From: an uncultured Porphyromonadaceae bacterium
Lineage (GTDB): Bacteria; Bacteroidota; Bacteroidia; Bacteroidales; Paludibacteraceae
NCBI GenBank assembly: GCA_949285425.1
Contig: CASEAJ010000004.1
Span: 19,259 to 83,258, forward strand
DNA length: 64,000 bases
Direction of reading: 5' to 3'
Shown: piece by piece, positions 45,479 through 56,300 of the stretch
Layout of the letters: the number at the start of each line of letters is the position of its first letter
Position numbering within the stretch: position 1 is the stretch's first letter
Position numbers and translations under genes: made by a program
Notes under the pieces: model-generated
Told to the model about the DNA's origin: nothing
Database searches by the model: none
Seen by the model: only the letters and a program-made list of their open reading frames with translations

Positions 45479-47098
45479 ATGAAAAGCACCGATTCCATTT
45501 CCCGAAAAAAACCAACCGGCGTACTTGCCCTTTCACTGTTGTCATTCGGCAACCTATGGGGGCAGGAACGCCCCAACATAGTCATTATACTGGCCGATGA
45601 CATGGGCTACTCCGACATTGGCTGCTACGGAGGTGAAATAGAGACACCATACATCGACAAGCTGGCATCGCAAGGTGTACGTATGACCCAGTTTTACAAC
45701 ACGTCGCGTTCTTGTCCCACCCGAGCCTCCCTCATGACCGGCCTGTACCAACATCAGGCCGGAATAGGTTGGATGTCGGAAGATCCTTACCAAAACGCAG
45801 ATAAAGATCCCAAAGACTGGAGCATCTATGAGTACCGAGGAGCATTGAACCGTAACTGCGTAACCATAGCCGAAGTACTGAAAAACTCCGGCTACCATAC
45901 TTATATGGCCGGCAAATGGCATTTGGGTATGCACGGTATGGAAAAATGGCCTTTACAACGCGGATTCGAACGTTTCTATGGTATCTTGGCAGGAGCATGC
46001 AGCTATTTGCGACCCGACGGAGGACGTGGACTGACATTGGACAATCGGAAACTGCCGGCACCAGAAGCTCCCTACTACACTACCGATGCTTTCACCGATT
46101 ATGCCATTCGTTTCATCAATGAGCAGCAAGACCAAGAACCCTTTTTCCTTTACCTCGCATATAATGCCCCACACTGGCCTTTACAGGCAAAGGAGGAAGA
46201 CATCGAAAAATTTTATGACATGTATCGTAGCAAAGGCTGGGATGTCATCCGGGAAGAACGCCACAAACGCATGGCTGAGTTGGGCATTATCGATGCCAAC
46301 AGCGATTTTGCCGAATGGGAAAACCGCCGTTGGGACGAACTTTCCGAAGAAGAAAAAAATCGTACTGCCTATCGAATGGCCGTCTATGCTGCACAGGTAC
46401 ACTGTATGGACTACAATATCGGCAGACTGATAGCCCACCTGAAAGAAAAAGGGAAATTCGACAACACACTGATTTTCTTCATGTCGGACAACGGAGCTTG
46501 TGCCGAACCGCACAACGAACTGGGGGGAGGCCGGCAAGAAGACATAAATAATCCGGCCATAAGCGGACATCCTTCATACGGAAAAGCTTGGGCGCAAACC
46601 TCCAACACTCCATTCAGGAAATATAAGCAACGTGCCTATGAAGGAGGTATATCCACTCCACTGATTATCACGTGGCACAAACAATTGCAACAGTTTGAAA
46701 ATACTTGGTGCCGTGTTCCGGGATATTTGCCAGATATCATGCCGACGATATTGAATGTAAGCGGTGCCAGTTACCCGCAAACATTTCACAACGGCAATAA
46801 GATACAACCCTTGGTTGGAACCGACCTCATGCCTGCCATCAAAGGAGAAACCTCTTCCATTCATGAATACATGTATTGGGAACACCAGGGAAACCGTGCC
46901 GTACGCTGGAAAAACTGGAAAGCTGTATGGGACCAAGAAGGAAAAGTCTGGGAACTGTATGACATAGAAAACGATCGGACAGAAAGCCACAATCTGTCTC
47001 AATCGAAACCGGAGATACTGAAACAACTTACTGAAAAATGGAATGTATGGGCAGAAGAAACCCATGTACTGATTCCGTTTCCCTACGAGAAGATGTAA
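45479..47098 (+). CDS. secreted sulfatase, Ser-type formylglycine motif
   Basis: This 539-residue protein is a family S1 (arylsulfatase A type) sulfatase. A signal-like N-terminus precedes IVIILADDMGYSDIGCYGGE, whose two Asp bind calcium. The sulfatase signature reads S78-C-P-T-R82-A-S-L-M-T-G88, so the residue converted to formylglycine is Ser78, whereas related sulfatases usually read CCPTR here. AGKWHLG and FFMSDNGA complete the active site. It needs an anaerobic sulfatase-maturating enzyme able to oxidise serine, not found in this window. It starts 13 bp after the GH43 gene, so the two are probably co-translated and act on the same sulfated glycan. The C-terminal domain ends in FPYEKM. 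Confidence 0.9.
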   Translation: MKSTDSISRKKPTGVLALSLLSFGNLWGQERPNIVIILADDMGYSDIGCYGGEIETPYIDKLASQGVRMTQFYNTSRSCPTRASLMTGLYQHQAGIGWMSEDPYQNADKDPKDWSIYEYRGALNRNCVTIAEVLKNSGYHTYMAGKWHLGMHGMEKWPLQRGFERFYGILAGACSYLRPDGGRGLTLDNRKLPAPEAPYYTTDAFTDYAIRFINEQQDQEPFFLYLAYNAPHWPLQAKEEDIEKFYDMYRSKGWDVIREERHKRMAELGIIDANSDFAEWENRRWDELSEEEKNRTAYRMAVYAAQVHCMDYNIGRLIAHLKEKGKFDNTLIFFMSDNGACAEPHNELGGGRQEDINNPAISGHPSYGKAWAQTSNTPFRKYKQRAYEGGISTPLIITWHKQLQQFENTWCRVPGYLPDIMPTILNVSGASYPQTFHNGNKIQPLVGTDLMPAIKGETSSIHEYMYWEHQGNRAVRWKNWKAVWDQEGKVWELYDIENDRTESHNLSQSKPEILKQLTEKWNVWAEETHVLIPFPYEKM

Positions 47099-47143
47099 AT
47101 TAACGCATTACGTTACTGCTACATAAACTTAAAACCTACAAAT

Positions 47144-48985
47144 ATGACCAGACAGACAACATTTTTTTTCACTTTGCTGATGCTTGCCACCGGCACGCTT
47201 TTCGCCAGGGAACAATGGACAGAAGAACAAGCATGGGCCTGGCAGGAAAAAGTAGGAGTCATCAAAGGCTTTAACGAACCTTATCCGGCCTATCCGGACA
47301 TGTCAAGAACGGAGGTGCTGCAAAAAGCACACGAAGCCGGATTGAACAGCGTACGCTTCTGGGTGCAGGGGAACACAGCCGAAGAACAAATAGCATACAT
47401 CCAGCAAATGATTGACGATGCCGACCGGTTCGGCATGACTGTCTCGCCGGTCATCTCATTCGTTGCCGGCAAATACTGGCAAAACCGTGGCAAACAACCC
47501 ATGAGGGAATATGAAGCAACCGTCCGCCAGGTGGTCAGAAACTTCGCCCGGGAGAAACGCATCGTGTTTTGGGACCTGTGGAACGAACCGCGATACGAAG
47601 ACAAGGCGGAAACCTACGAACAGCTTGACATCATAGAACAGATGGTCGGCTGGTGCCGCGATGAAGACATAGAACAGCCCATCACTTCATCCATCATTTG
47701 GGCCACCATCAAAGAAGGCAGCAAGCCTTTGAAACGCATGGCGGAAGTGGAAGCCATGATGGATATCCACAATTTCCATTATTATAATTGTGCACTCGAT
47801 TTCAGCAAGCACATCTATGACATGATGGACTTCCTGCAAAAGATAGGCAACCGCCCCATGGTTGCCACCGAATGCCTCACACGTACCAACGGTTCCGGCA
47901 TTGCACGTACATTGGCCGCCTTTTCCAAGTACAAGGTGAATTTTTACGTTTGGGGGCTATACATCAACGACCGTAACTGGGAAACCCGGTGGGGACAAAG
48001 CACTTACGACCCCTATGGACCCATGTTCCACAATCTGTTCTACAGCGACGGCGATGTGTATGACAGCCGTGAGATAGACATGCTCAAGAACTACCGCTTC
48101 TGCGAAAAGAACGAAGAACTGTATCCGCCGCTGGAAGAAACCGAACGGTGGAGCCATGAACGTGTGTGGAAATGGATGGTAACCGGTCCGCTAAAAGGTT
48201 TCATTGCAAACGAACAAAAATCCCTGCCCCATACAGATGGCTACAATGCAGTCAAAATAGCTTTTTCATACAATGAGTGGAAGTCCGACACGGCTTCTTT
48301 CTTCCGTCACATGGATGATTTGCTGGCCCAGGCAGCCGAACAAGGCCGGAGTGTCATGCCGCTTTTGCTCACCGATGATGATTTCCTGTCTCCTCATCAA
48401 TCACTGGCCGAATATGTAGGGAGCGTTGTCGGCAGATATTATTGCGACACACGTATCAAGGCTTGGGAATTGTACCACCATCCCGGAGAAAAAGTCAACG
48501 ATACAAATGCTTTGGAACAATTGGTTACACTCCTTTTTCGCCATGCCCGCAACCAATATGCAAACCAGCCTCTCACCATGACCCCTTATGTGCAAGTCCG
48601 TGCATTTGAACCGGAATTCGACTATTGGGGAGCATTGGTACACGGACGGACCGGTGGCTGGGACCGGCTCGTATATGAAGGCGGCAGCAACGCCCGGCTG
48701 TGCTACACGATATGGAGTTTGTCGGATATCACCGCTTTTTCGGCTTGCCCGAAAGCTCCCGAAACAGGTTGGCTGGCCAGTATCTGTTACCGTTTCGGAC
48801 GTCCGGTGTTCTGTACACAATGGAACATAGACGACGACACGGACATAGATGCCTATTTGCAACGTTTTGCCAAAAGCCAGATTTTCTGGTTCTCAAGCGG
48901 AGTGGACATACAGTCCGAAAAACTTGCCGGATTCAAATTCGAACAAATCAGTACACAACGACAGACAACCGAAGGAATCCTTTAA
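47144..48985 (+). CDS. tandem GH5-like protein with a degenerate second barrel
   Basis: This 613-residue secreted protein (signal peptide MTRQTTFFFTLLMLATGTLFA) holds two related TIM-barrel domains. The first (about 25-330) is a clan GH-A glycosidase: DLWNEPR gives acid/base Glu148 and MVATECLTR the nucleophile Glu243. The second (about 345-600) aligns to it: IVFWDLWNEPRYEDK against IKAWELYHHPGEKVN, and RPMVATECL against RPVFCTQWN. Both catalytic glutamates are lost there (His446 and Gln559), so the second barrel is probably a binding or structural domain. Substrate is unknown. It lies between the sulfatase and the second GH43 and likely shares their transcript. Confidence 0.8.
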   Translation: MTRQTTFFFTLLMLATGTLFAREQWTEEQAWAWQEKVGVIKGFNEPYPAYPDMSRTEVLQKAHEAGLNSVRFWVQGNTAEEQIAYIQQMIDDADRFGMTVSPVISFVAGKYWQNRGKQPMREYEATVRQVVRNFAREKRIVFWDLWNEPRYEDKAETYEQLDIIEQMVGWCRDEDIEQPITSSIIWATIKEGSKPLKRMAEVEAMMDIHNFHYYNCALDFSKHIYDMMDFLQKIGNRPMVATECLTRTNGSGIARTLAAFSKYKVNFYVWGLYINDRNWETRWGQSTYDPYGPMFHNLFYSDGDVYDSREIDMLKNYRFCEKNEELYPPLEETERWSHERVWKWMVTGPLKGFIANEQKSLPHTDGYNAVKIAFSYNEWKSDTASFFRHMDDLLAQAAEQGRSVMPLLLTDDDFLSPHQSLAEYVGSVVGRYYCDTRIKAWELYHHPGEKVNDTNALEQLVTLLFRHARNQYANQPLTMTPYVQVRAFEPEFDYWGALVHGRTGGWDRLVYEGGSNARLCYTIWSLSDITAFSACPKAPETGWLASICYRFGRPVFCTQWNIDDDTDIDAYLQRFAKSQIFWFSSGVDIQSEKLAGFKFEQISTQRQTTEGIL

Positions 48986-49007
48986 CAACATCATACATAC
49001 AACCATC

Positions 49008-51656
49008 ATGAAAAAAACTTCTATTCTAACCCTCATTTGTGCAGGTGCTGCCTTCAGCCTGTCATTTGCACAAAACGTCCCCAATCCGGTCATTTCTCAT
49101 GTGGCAGATGCCGGTGTCATGAAATACAACGGAAAGTATTACATTGGCGGGGTCGGAACAAACGGCGATTTTTATGTATCCGATGACCTCATCCATTGGA
49201 ACGAGCCGGTACATGCAGTAACCATGGACAACGATTGGACCCGTGGCACCGGAGCCGGAAACAACCAGATACATGCCAATGACATGTTCTATCTCAACGG
49301 CCGTTTTCACCTTTACTGGTCGGTAAACTATTGGGGAGAGGACCGTCATGCCGTACACATTACCCATGCCGAAAGCGACAAGCCACTGGGGCCCTACACC
49401 GAACCGGAGCAGACAACGTGGATGGACAACCGCATTGACCCGAAAGTGTTTAAAGACGATGATGGACAACTTTACATGTATATGGTCCGCTTCACCGAAG
49501 GCAACACAATATGGGTACGGAAAATGAAAGATCCCTCAACCTTCCTGACCGAGCCCTATTGTCTGTTCGCCTCCCTCCCCAACACATGGGAAACCATGGA
49601 CAACCGCGTAGCTGAAGGACCTTGGGTCATCAAATATCGTGACCAATACTACATGATGTACAACGCCAACCATACCGGTCACACTTGGGGCAACTACCAG
49701 CTGGGAGTAGCACAGGCTGACTCCCCCATGGAATTCAACAACGGGAACAAATACAGTCATCCCGTGGTAGGCAGCAACCAGACCACGTTGGAAGAAACCT
49801 ACACCGATCTGTTGCGCTACACCGGAACACAGTACACCCCCCAGTTCTGTTATTCGGAAGAAAAACCCGTAGAAGGCTGGATGGAGATAAGTTTCAACGA
49901 CTCCGACTGGAAAAAAGGTGAAGGAGGATTTGCATCGCAAAAAATTGCAGGCTCCACCGCACGGTACTGCGCCACTATATGGAAATCGCCGACCTTGTGG
50001 TTGCGCAAGAAATTCACGCTGCCCGAAAGCTACGGCCATCTCGCCTTGAGAGTAACACACTACGGTGACACACGAATCATGCTCAACGGTACAGTCATAT
50101 ACGACAAGAAAGGAGCCGACTACTGCATGGTCAATCTGACAGACAAACAACGTAAGGCCTTAAAAAAGGGAGAAAACATATTGGCGATAGAAACGGCCGG
50201 AGGACGTTCCAATTATTTCGATTTGTCGCTTTTCGACCTGCAAGATACAATGGCCGATGACATTCTGTTCACACCGGGACAACCCAACATACTCCGTGGA
50301 CCAAACGGTTTCGAATGGTGGCTCATCTACATGGCCAACAAAAACAATGAGTCGCGCGACCAATATGTCGACCGCGTATTGTTTTTCGACAAAACCCTTT
50401 ATGTCGATGGCATTACCGGACCCAACACCAAAGGATATCATCCCGCACCGGCTCTGCCAAGCTATTCAGCCATTGCCGAAACCACCGTTGCCGGTCTGTT
50501 GCATGACATGCAGCCTTCAAACGCCTATTTGTTTGAAACATCAGTCTGCACTACAGGCAAAGCCGGAGTCGTTGCGTGGTGGAAAGATGAAAAGAACCAG
50601 GCACAGGTCGGACTGGATGCTTCACGCCATGTATGGTATCTCTCCGTCATGCAGGATGGGAAGGAAACCGAAGAACAATTTACGCTGCCCGATGATTTCA
50701 AATGGGGGGTATACCACCACTTCCGCATTGAACGGAACAAGGACAAACTGAAAGTCTTTATCGATGAGATTCCTGCTCCAGGCAAACATCTGTTTGCCAA
50801 TGTCATACCAGGCACTCCCGGCAAACCCGGCACATTCGACCAGACCGGAAACTCCCGATTTGAAGGTACCATTTGCACCATCGGATTCGATGAAGAATCC
50901 ATCCGTCTGGATGCCAATGAAAAAGTACTTGCCGGCGAACGGCTCGACCGGTACGAACTGGCATTCCAGGTATATGGCATGAATGAAAACAGAACGGCAG
51001 GATGCTATCCGGCATACATAGATGAAAAGAATCATGTAAAGGCCGTTTTCAACGGAGAAAGCCGCAGTTTGGATGTAACCGTCACCAGTAAAGGGAAAGT
51101 AAAATCACAACTTTCTTTCCCGCTGTCACAAGAACGGACTGTCTACCCCGATGTGAAGTATACCGATGCATTCGAAAAAAATTACCGCTTTGCAACACCA
51201 GCCATCATCGACGGCCTGTATCTCAACCGTCACGATGTTTCCGACAAATCGGATTTTGCGGAAAACATGTTCGAACGGTTTTCGGTCGAATATCTCGCCG
51301 AGGGCAAATGGCATGCCTTGGACTGCAGCAAGGCTGAAATTGCAGAAAACCCCATGTACAACCATGTGGCGTTTGAACCGATAAAAGCGGAAGGCGTACG
51401 TTTCATCAACCGCACAGCCACAGACCTGCAACAACACATATACAAGATAAAGACACATGAACTGCTGAAAGAATCGTATAACCTCCGTGCGGTAAGAGCC
51501 CAGGACAAACTGTATCTCTTCGTTGACGGGCACGAAATCGGCATGGTGGAACTGCCTTTTGCTGCTTCGCAAATCGGATTCGGCGAAAGCAATTACCCGA
51601 CAGCATACCGCGGTGTGTTGTATTATCATGTCGGAACAGCAAACAAGAACGAATAG
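49008..51656 (+). CDS. GH43 with inserted jelly-roll and C-terminal sandwich
   Basis: This 882-residue secreted protein has a signal peptide (ending LSFAQ). Residues 25-275 are GH43 propeller blades: base Asp34 in HVADAGVM, a central DPKVFKDDDG, and acid Glu203 in VAEGPWVIK. A galactose-binding-like jelly roll (about 285-415, WMEISFNDSDWKKGEGGF and LWLRKKFTLPE) interrupts the propeller. It then resumes with RGPNGFEWWLIYMANKN (about 425-480). Residues 500-882 form beta-sandwiches of the concanavalin type (for example WGVYHHFRIERNKDKLKVFID and LYLFVDGHEIG). I start at MKKTSIL, 22 bp after the previous stop; the open frame extends into the GH5-like gene. Confidence 0.83.
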   Translation: MKKTSILTLICAGAAFSLSFAQNVPNPVISHVADAGVMKYNGKYYIGGVGTNGDFYVSDDLIHWNEPVHAVTMDNDWTRGTGAGNNQIHANDMFYLNGRFHLYWSVNYWGEDRHAVHITHAESDKPLGPYTEPEQTTWMDNRIDPKVFKDDDGQLYMYMVRFTEGNTIWVRKMKDPSTFLTEPYCLFASLPNTWETMDNRVAEGPWVIKYRDQYYMMYNANHTGHTWGNYQLGVAQADSPMEFNNGNKYSHPVVGSNQTTLEETYTDLLRYTGTQYTPQFCYSEEKPVEGWMEISFNDSDWKKGEGGFASQKIAGSTARYCATIWKSPTLWLRKKFTLPESYGHLALRVTHYGDTRIMLNGTVIYDKKGADYCMVNLTDKQRKALKKGENILAIETAGGRSNYFDLSLFDLQDTMADDILFTPGQPNILRGPNGFEWWLIYMANKNNESRDQYVDRVLFFDKTLYVDGITGPNTKGYHPAPALPSYSAIAETTVAGLLHDMQPSNAYLFETSVCTTGKAGVVAWWKDEKNQAQVGLDASRHVWYLSVMQDGKETEEQFTLPDDFKWGVYHHFRIERNKDKLKVFIDEIPAPGKHLFANVIPGTPGKPGTFDQTGNSRFEGTICTIGFDEESIRLDANEKVLAGERLDRYELAFQVYGMNENRTAGCYPAYIDEKNHVKAVFNGESRSLDVTVTSKGKVKSQLSFPLSQERTVYPDVKYTDAFEKNYRFATPAIIDGLYLNRHDVSDKSDFAENMFERFSVEYLAEGKWHALDCSKAEIAENPMYNHVAFEPIKAEGVRFINRTATDLQQHIYKIKTHELLKESYNLRAVRAQDKLYLFVDGHEIGMVELPFAASQIGFGESNYPTAYRGVLYYHVGTANKNE

Positions 51657-51787
51657 CCCTTCATTGAGGTTGCATGTGGTCTCTGCAAACAGGGACAGAC
51701 ATGCGATTTCAGTATAACAATGAAAATTCCGGGCAGGCATTTCATGCCTGCCCCATTATAAACTATCAAAAAAACAAAAAAATTATC

Positions 51788-53203
51788 ATGAGTAAAAATG
51801 TACTGCTTGGTATGGCACTGACCGGTATATTCGGTCTGAATGCCCAAATCTACAAAGACATTACCCCCGCTTGCTTTGTGCAGGATATCAACAACAACTG
51901 CGCTTCGGCATGTGCCGACTTCAACGGAGACGGGAAACCCGACATTCTTCTGACCGGAATAGACAAAGCCGATGGAAAACACAAAACCTGGCTTTATCTG
52001 AATGACGGAACCGGAGGTTTTACCCTTGCCACAAACACAGGGATAGACAAAGGATTCATACACAGCTCCATCAGTGCGGGAGACTATGACGGCGACGGTG
52101 ACATGGACTTCGTTGTTCAAGGCTGGTGCACATACAATGGAACGAACGCCCAGCTGGCCGTCGTGTACAAGAACAACGGCACGGGTATGTTCACCGAAGC
52201 GGCTACACTGGACGGACGTTCAAACGGTATCATCGAATTCGGAGATTATGACAATGACGGACGGTTGGACATTCTCCAGATTGGCTGGAAAGAAACCGCT
52301 AAAGGAGGGAAAGTCAATGTCTATCACAACGACGGGAACGATAATTTCAGTGACATAAACAACACAACCCTTTTTCCCATGGCCGATGGACATGCCCGGT
52401 TCGGCGACTACGACAATGACGGTAACCTGGACATTGTACTCAACGGTTGGGGAAAATCCTACATTTACAAAGGCGACGGGAAAGGAGCATTCGTACAGCA
52501 AGATATTACCCTGCCGGGATACAATCAGGCATACGTCTATTGGATTGACTACAACCAGGACGGTTTCAAAGACATCCTCACTGGCGGATTGAAAGATGGG
52601 GCTTTCTTCATCCATGTTTTGCAGGGCAACGGCACCAACACATTTACTGAAATGAATTTCGGACTGGCCGGTGTACAAAAAGGCCCCATCAAAACCGGTG
52701 ACTGCAATAATGACGGGAAAACCGACTTTTTCATTTCCGGTTGGTCGGGAGCTGGTGTATTCCATGTATTTAAGAACGATGGTACCGACAATAGTTTTTC
52801 AAAAGTAGAAGGCGTAAACGATGTCATTTCCGGCTGGGCCGACGGCACGTTGGAAGTGGCCGACTTTGATGGTGACGGATATGACGAAATATTCAAATGC
52901 GGCTGGAGCCAAACCAAACTCTACAGAAACACAGACCGGCCTAATCCGCCGACTGGAATTAACGATGCTCCAAACACAACTTGCTCTGTTTTTGTAAAAG
53001 ATGGTGTTCTCAACATACAGTTGAACAAGGAAAGCAAAACCAATCATGTCAAACTGTATGACTTGACCGGGGCATGTATTTCACAATTTACCTTCAGTGG
53101 AGAAAAAGCCACTTTCAACTTGCCGTACATACTTAACGGACATTGCCTGATCTCAATCAGCAATGAAGAAACGGACTATTCTTCCATCATTTGCATACGG
53201 TAA
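51788..53203 (+). CDS. FG-GAP/VCBS-repeat secreted protein with T9SS-like tail
   Basis: This 471-residue protein starts with a signal peptide (MSKNVLLGMALTGIFGLNAQ). It carries about seven calcium-binding FG-GAP/VCBS repeats, for example FNGDGKPDILLTG, YDGDGDMDFVVQG, YDNDGRLDILQIG, YDNDGNLDIVLNG and FDGDGYDEIFKCG. These form a beta-propeller like integrin heads and often bind carbohydrate or protein ligands. The last 75 residues (VFVKDGVLNIQLNKE, VKLYDLTGACI) resemble a T9SS tail. There are no catalytic motifs. I start at 51788 because the signal peptide begins there. It ends the hydrolase operon before a strong terminator. Confidence 0.82.
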   Translation: MSKNVLLGMALTGIFGLNAQIYKDITPACFVQDINNNCASACADFNGDGKPDILLTGIDKADGKHKTWLYLNDGTGGFTLATNTGIDKGFIHSSISAGDYDGDGDMDFVVQGWCTYNGTNAQLAVVYKNNGTGMFTEAATLDGRSNGIIEFGDYDNDGRLDILQIGWKETAKGGKVNVYHNDGNDNFSDINNTTLFPMADGHARFGDYDNDGNLDIVLNGWGKSYIYKGDGKGAFVQQDITLPGYNQAYVYWIDYNQDGFKDILTGGLKDGAFFIHVLQGNGTNTFTEMNFGLAGVQKGPIKTGDCNNDGKTDFFISGWSGAGVFHVFKNDGTDNSFSKVEGVNDVISGWADGTLEVADFDGDGYDEIFKCGWSQTKLYRNTDRPNPPTGINDAPNTTCSVFVKDGVLNIQLNKESKTNHVKLYDLTGACISQFTFSGEKATFNLPYILNGHCLISISNEETDYSSIICIR

Positions 53204-53232
53204 CAACCGAATGCCATGCGGACTAAATTGAC

Positions 53233-53280
53233 CGATTATTTGCACCCGGCACACACTTTCGGGTGCAAATAATCGTTTTT
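53233..53280 (+). terminator. strong terminator at the end of the hydrolase operon
   Basis: CGATTATTTGCACCCG (53233-53248) pairs perfectly over 16 bp with CGGGTGCAAATAATCG (53260-53275), followed by TTTTT. It separates the PUL structural genes from the HTCS gene. Confidence 0.92.
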
Positions 53281-53359
53281 ATCCGCAAACAAACAAATGA
53301 CTTTTTTGTTTAATTTGTAAGTAATTATCGGACTCTACATTCATAAAATTCATTCTGAC

Positions 53360-56300
53360 ATGTTCAAGTATCCCTGCCGACTTCTGTTCTTCTTTTTTCT
53401 GTTCTGCACTTTAACTGCATTTTCATCGGACAGCAAAACCAATTACCGCTTTATGCAACTCACCGGCAAGGATGGACTGCCCCACCAGCAAGTAGAAACA
53501 TTGATGCAAGACGACAAGGGTATGCTTTGGATAGGCACACGCAACGGATTGGCTTGTTACGACGGTTATACGATAATGAATTATTTTAACCAACCGGATA
53601 ATCCCCGCTCACTCTGTCACAATTTTATCCGAACCCTTTATCAGGACAGCAAGAAACGCATTTGGATAGGAACCTACAATGGCATCTGCATGTACCAACC
53701 GGCAACCGATGACTTCAAACGCTATAATCTGCAAAATACGATTATCACCTCTATCGTAGAAACAAGTCAAGGCAAGCTCATATGTAGTGGTGCACAACTT
53801 TACATATTGAATGAAGATACAGATGAATTTGTTGTACATCCCCGACAAGACAACGAATTCATCATTTCATTGGCCATCGACCAAACCGACCGCCTGTTCA
53901 TTTCAACCAACCGTTCCATTTTTTACTACGATCCAACCCTGTCGAAAACAACGCAAATAAACCCCACCTATTTCAGCGATTTCATTACCGGGATTGATGG
54001 CATTATTCCCCTTTACTTTGACTCGAAAGGCCTGCTTTGGGTAGGACGGAACGGGAAGGGTGTAATGAGTATAGATCAGACAACAGGCGCTGCCCGTACA
54101 TATACCCCGGAAATACTTTCCGACGGCACCGTGCGTGTCATTACAGAAGACAACAAAGGAAGAATGTGGCTCGGCACGGAAAAAGGTATCACCATATTGA
54201 ATCCGGATGGAACCATCGAAATTATCCAACAAAATTTCGTCGACAAGAATAAGCTGAACGACAATGCCATCTATGACATTTTGTGCGACCACGACGGTAA
54301 TATTTGGATTGGCACCTATTTTGGAGGTATCAACATGCTGCCCAAAAACAACGAGCAGTTTCACTGGATTGAAGCAGGATATAGCTTGAAAAACATTCGG
54401 GGAAAAGCTGTCCGGAAAATCATAGAACCACAGAAAGACATTCTATGGATTGCCACCGAAGACGGCGGACTGAACATTTATAATACCCAAAACGGAAACA
54501 TCACGCTTTTCAACCAAATCGACCACTTAGGACACAACATACACGAACTCTACTATGACAAAGAGACCCAAGACATGTGGATAGGTACTTTCCGAAATGG
54601 TCTGTTTCGCTACAATTCCTATACCGACACATGCTGGCACTATCTGCCGAGCCAAAACGGATTACCTTCCGATGCCATATTCGCCATCGAGAAAAAGCGG
54701 AACAAGAAATTATGGATTGGTACTACACAAGGACTCAGATACTATAATCAGGAAAAAGACTCATTCATCACCTGCAATCATCCCATACTCGACATTGATT
54801 TCATATACTGCATGCTTGTCGACCAAGATGACAACGTATGGGTCGGAACCCGTAACAACGGACTGTTCCGCATAGACGACCGAACCGGCGAAGTAAACGG
54901 TTGGACCGCACATGCCAACAATTCACAACTCAAAGACAACTACATCACTTCACTCTATCAAGATGCAAGCAACCGGATATGGATAGGTACAAACAACGGA
55001 GGACTACAATACATCGATCCGACCGAACTTGAAATAAGAACTCCGGCCCATGGACTTTCTCTCTCACAAACCACCATATGCAGCATCATTGAAGATGAAC
55101 TCGGCCGACTTTGGGTCAGCACAAGTCGAGGCTTGTTCCAATTCAACAAAGAGCGGAACGCTTTTGTATGCTATACCGTGCAAGATGGTTTGCCTATCGA
55201 CCAGTTCAATTTTTCTTCCTCCATCCAGTCCCAAAGCGGACTGTTGTACTTCGGCAGTGTCAATGGACTTATCGCATTCGCTCCGAAATCCATAAAAACA
55301 GAGCGGAATCTCTTTTACGTTCATCTGAAACATTTGACTATAGACAATCACATCATGACCACACTTGATGAAGACTCACCATTGACAACCACTTTGGATG
55401 ATATGTCTGTCATCGAATTTTCTTATAAGCAATCACGTTCGTTCAGCATCGAATACGCAGCCATTTCCTTGGGAAACAACAGCACCATCAATTATCAGGT
55501 AAAACTGGCCGGCATGGATGAAGAATGGAAAAATGTTGGCAAGGAACGGAAGTTTGTCGGTTCAAACCTGCCCGCCGGAAGCTATTCTTTGCAAATCAGG
55601 GCAAACAACACCAACGACGGCTGGGGACTTGCACCTGTCAAGGAAATAAAATTCATCATCCATCCTCCATTCTACCGATCGCTTTGGGCCTTCATAGTCT
55701 ACGCAATCATTATCATGATTATACTATGGCTTAGTTTCCGGATATTTTCCATCCGCCTCAAAGAAAAGAATGCCGTAAGAATAGCCAAACTGGAAAAAGA
55801 AAGTGTAGAGGAACTGAACAAGATAAAGATGGACTTCTTCACATCGGTTTCCCATGAACTGAAAACGCCCCTTTCACTGATTATGGCCCCATTGAAATAT
55901 ATAGCCCAACATCAAGAACTGTCTGAAGAATCACAGGAAAGACTGGACATAGCTATGAAGAACACCCATAAAATGGTCGGACTGATTGATGAATTGGTCA
56001 CTTTCAACAAAATGGAATCGGGCAATTTCCAATTCTACATAGAAAAAGGCAATCCGCTTGATTTTATAGAAAGACTGGCCTTGCTTTTCAAAGAAAGTGC
56101 AGCCGAAAAATCCATATCATTTTATATCCACTGCGAAAACAACGGTGAATTCGTATGGTTCTCTCCTTCTTATGTAGAAAAGATTATCAGCAACCTCATT
56201 TCCAATGCCATCAAGTTCACACCCACAGGAGGTCAAGTATTCATCAATGCCGCAATCACCGATTGCCCGGACGGCTACAACTACCTGCGCATAGAAGTAA

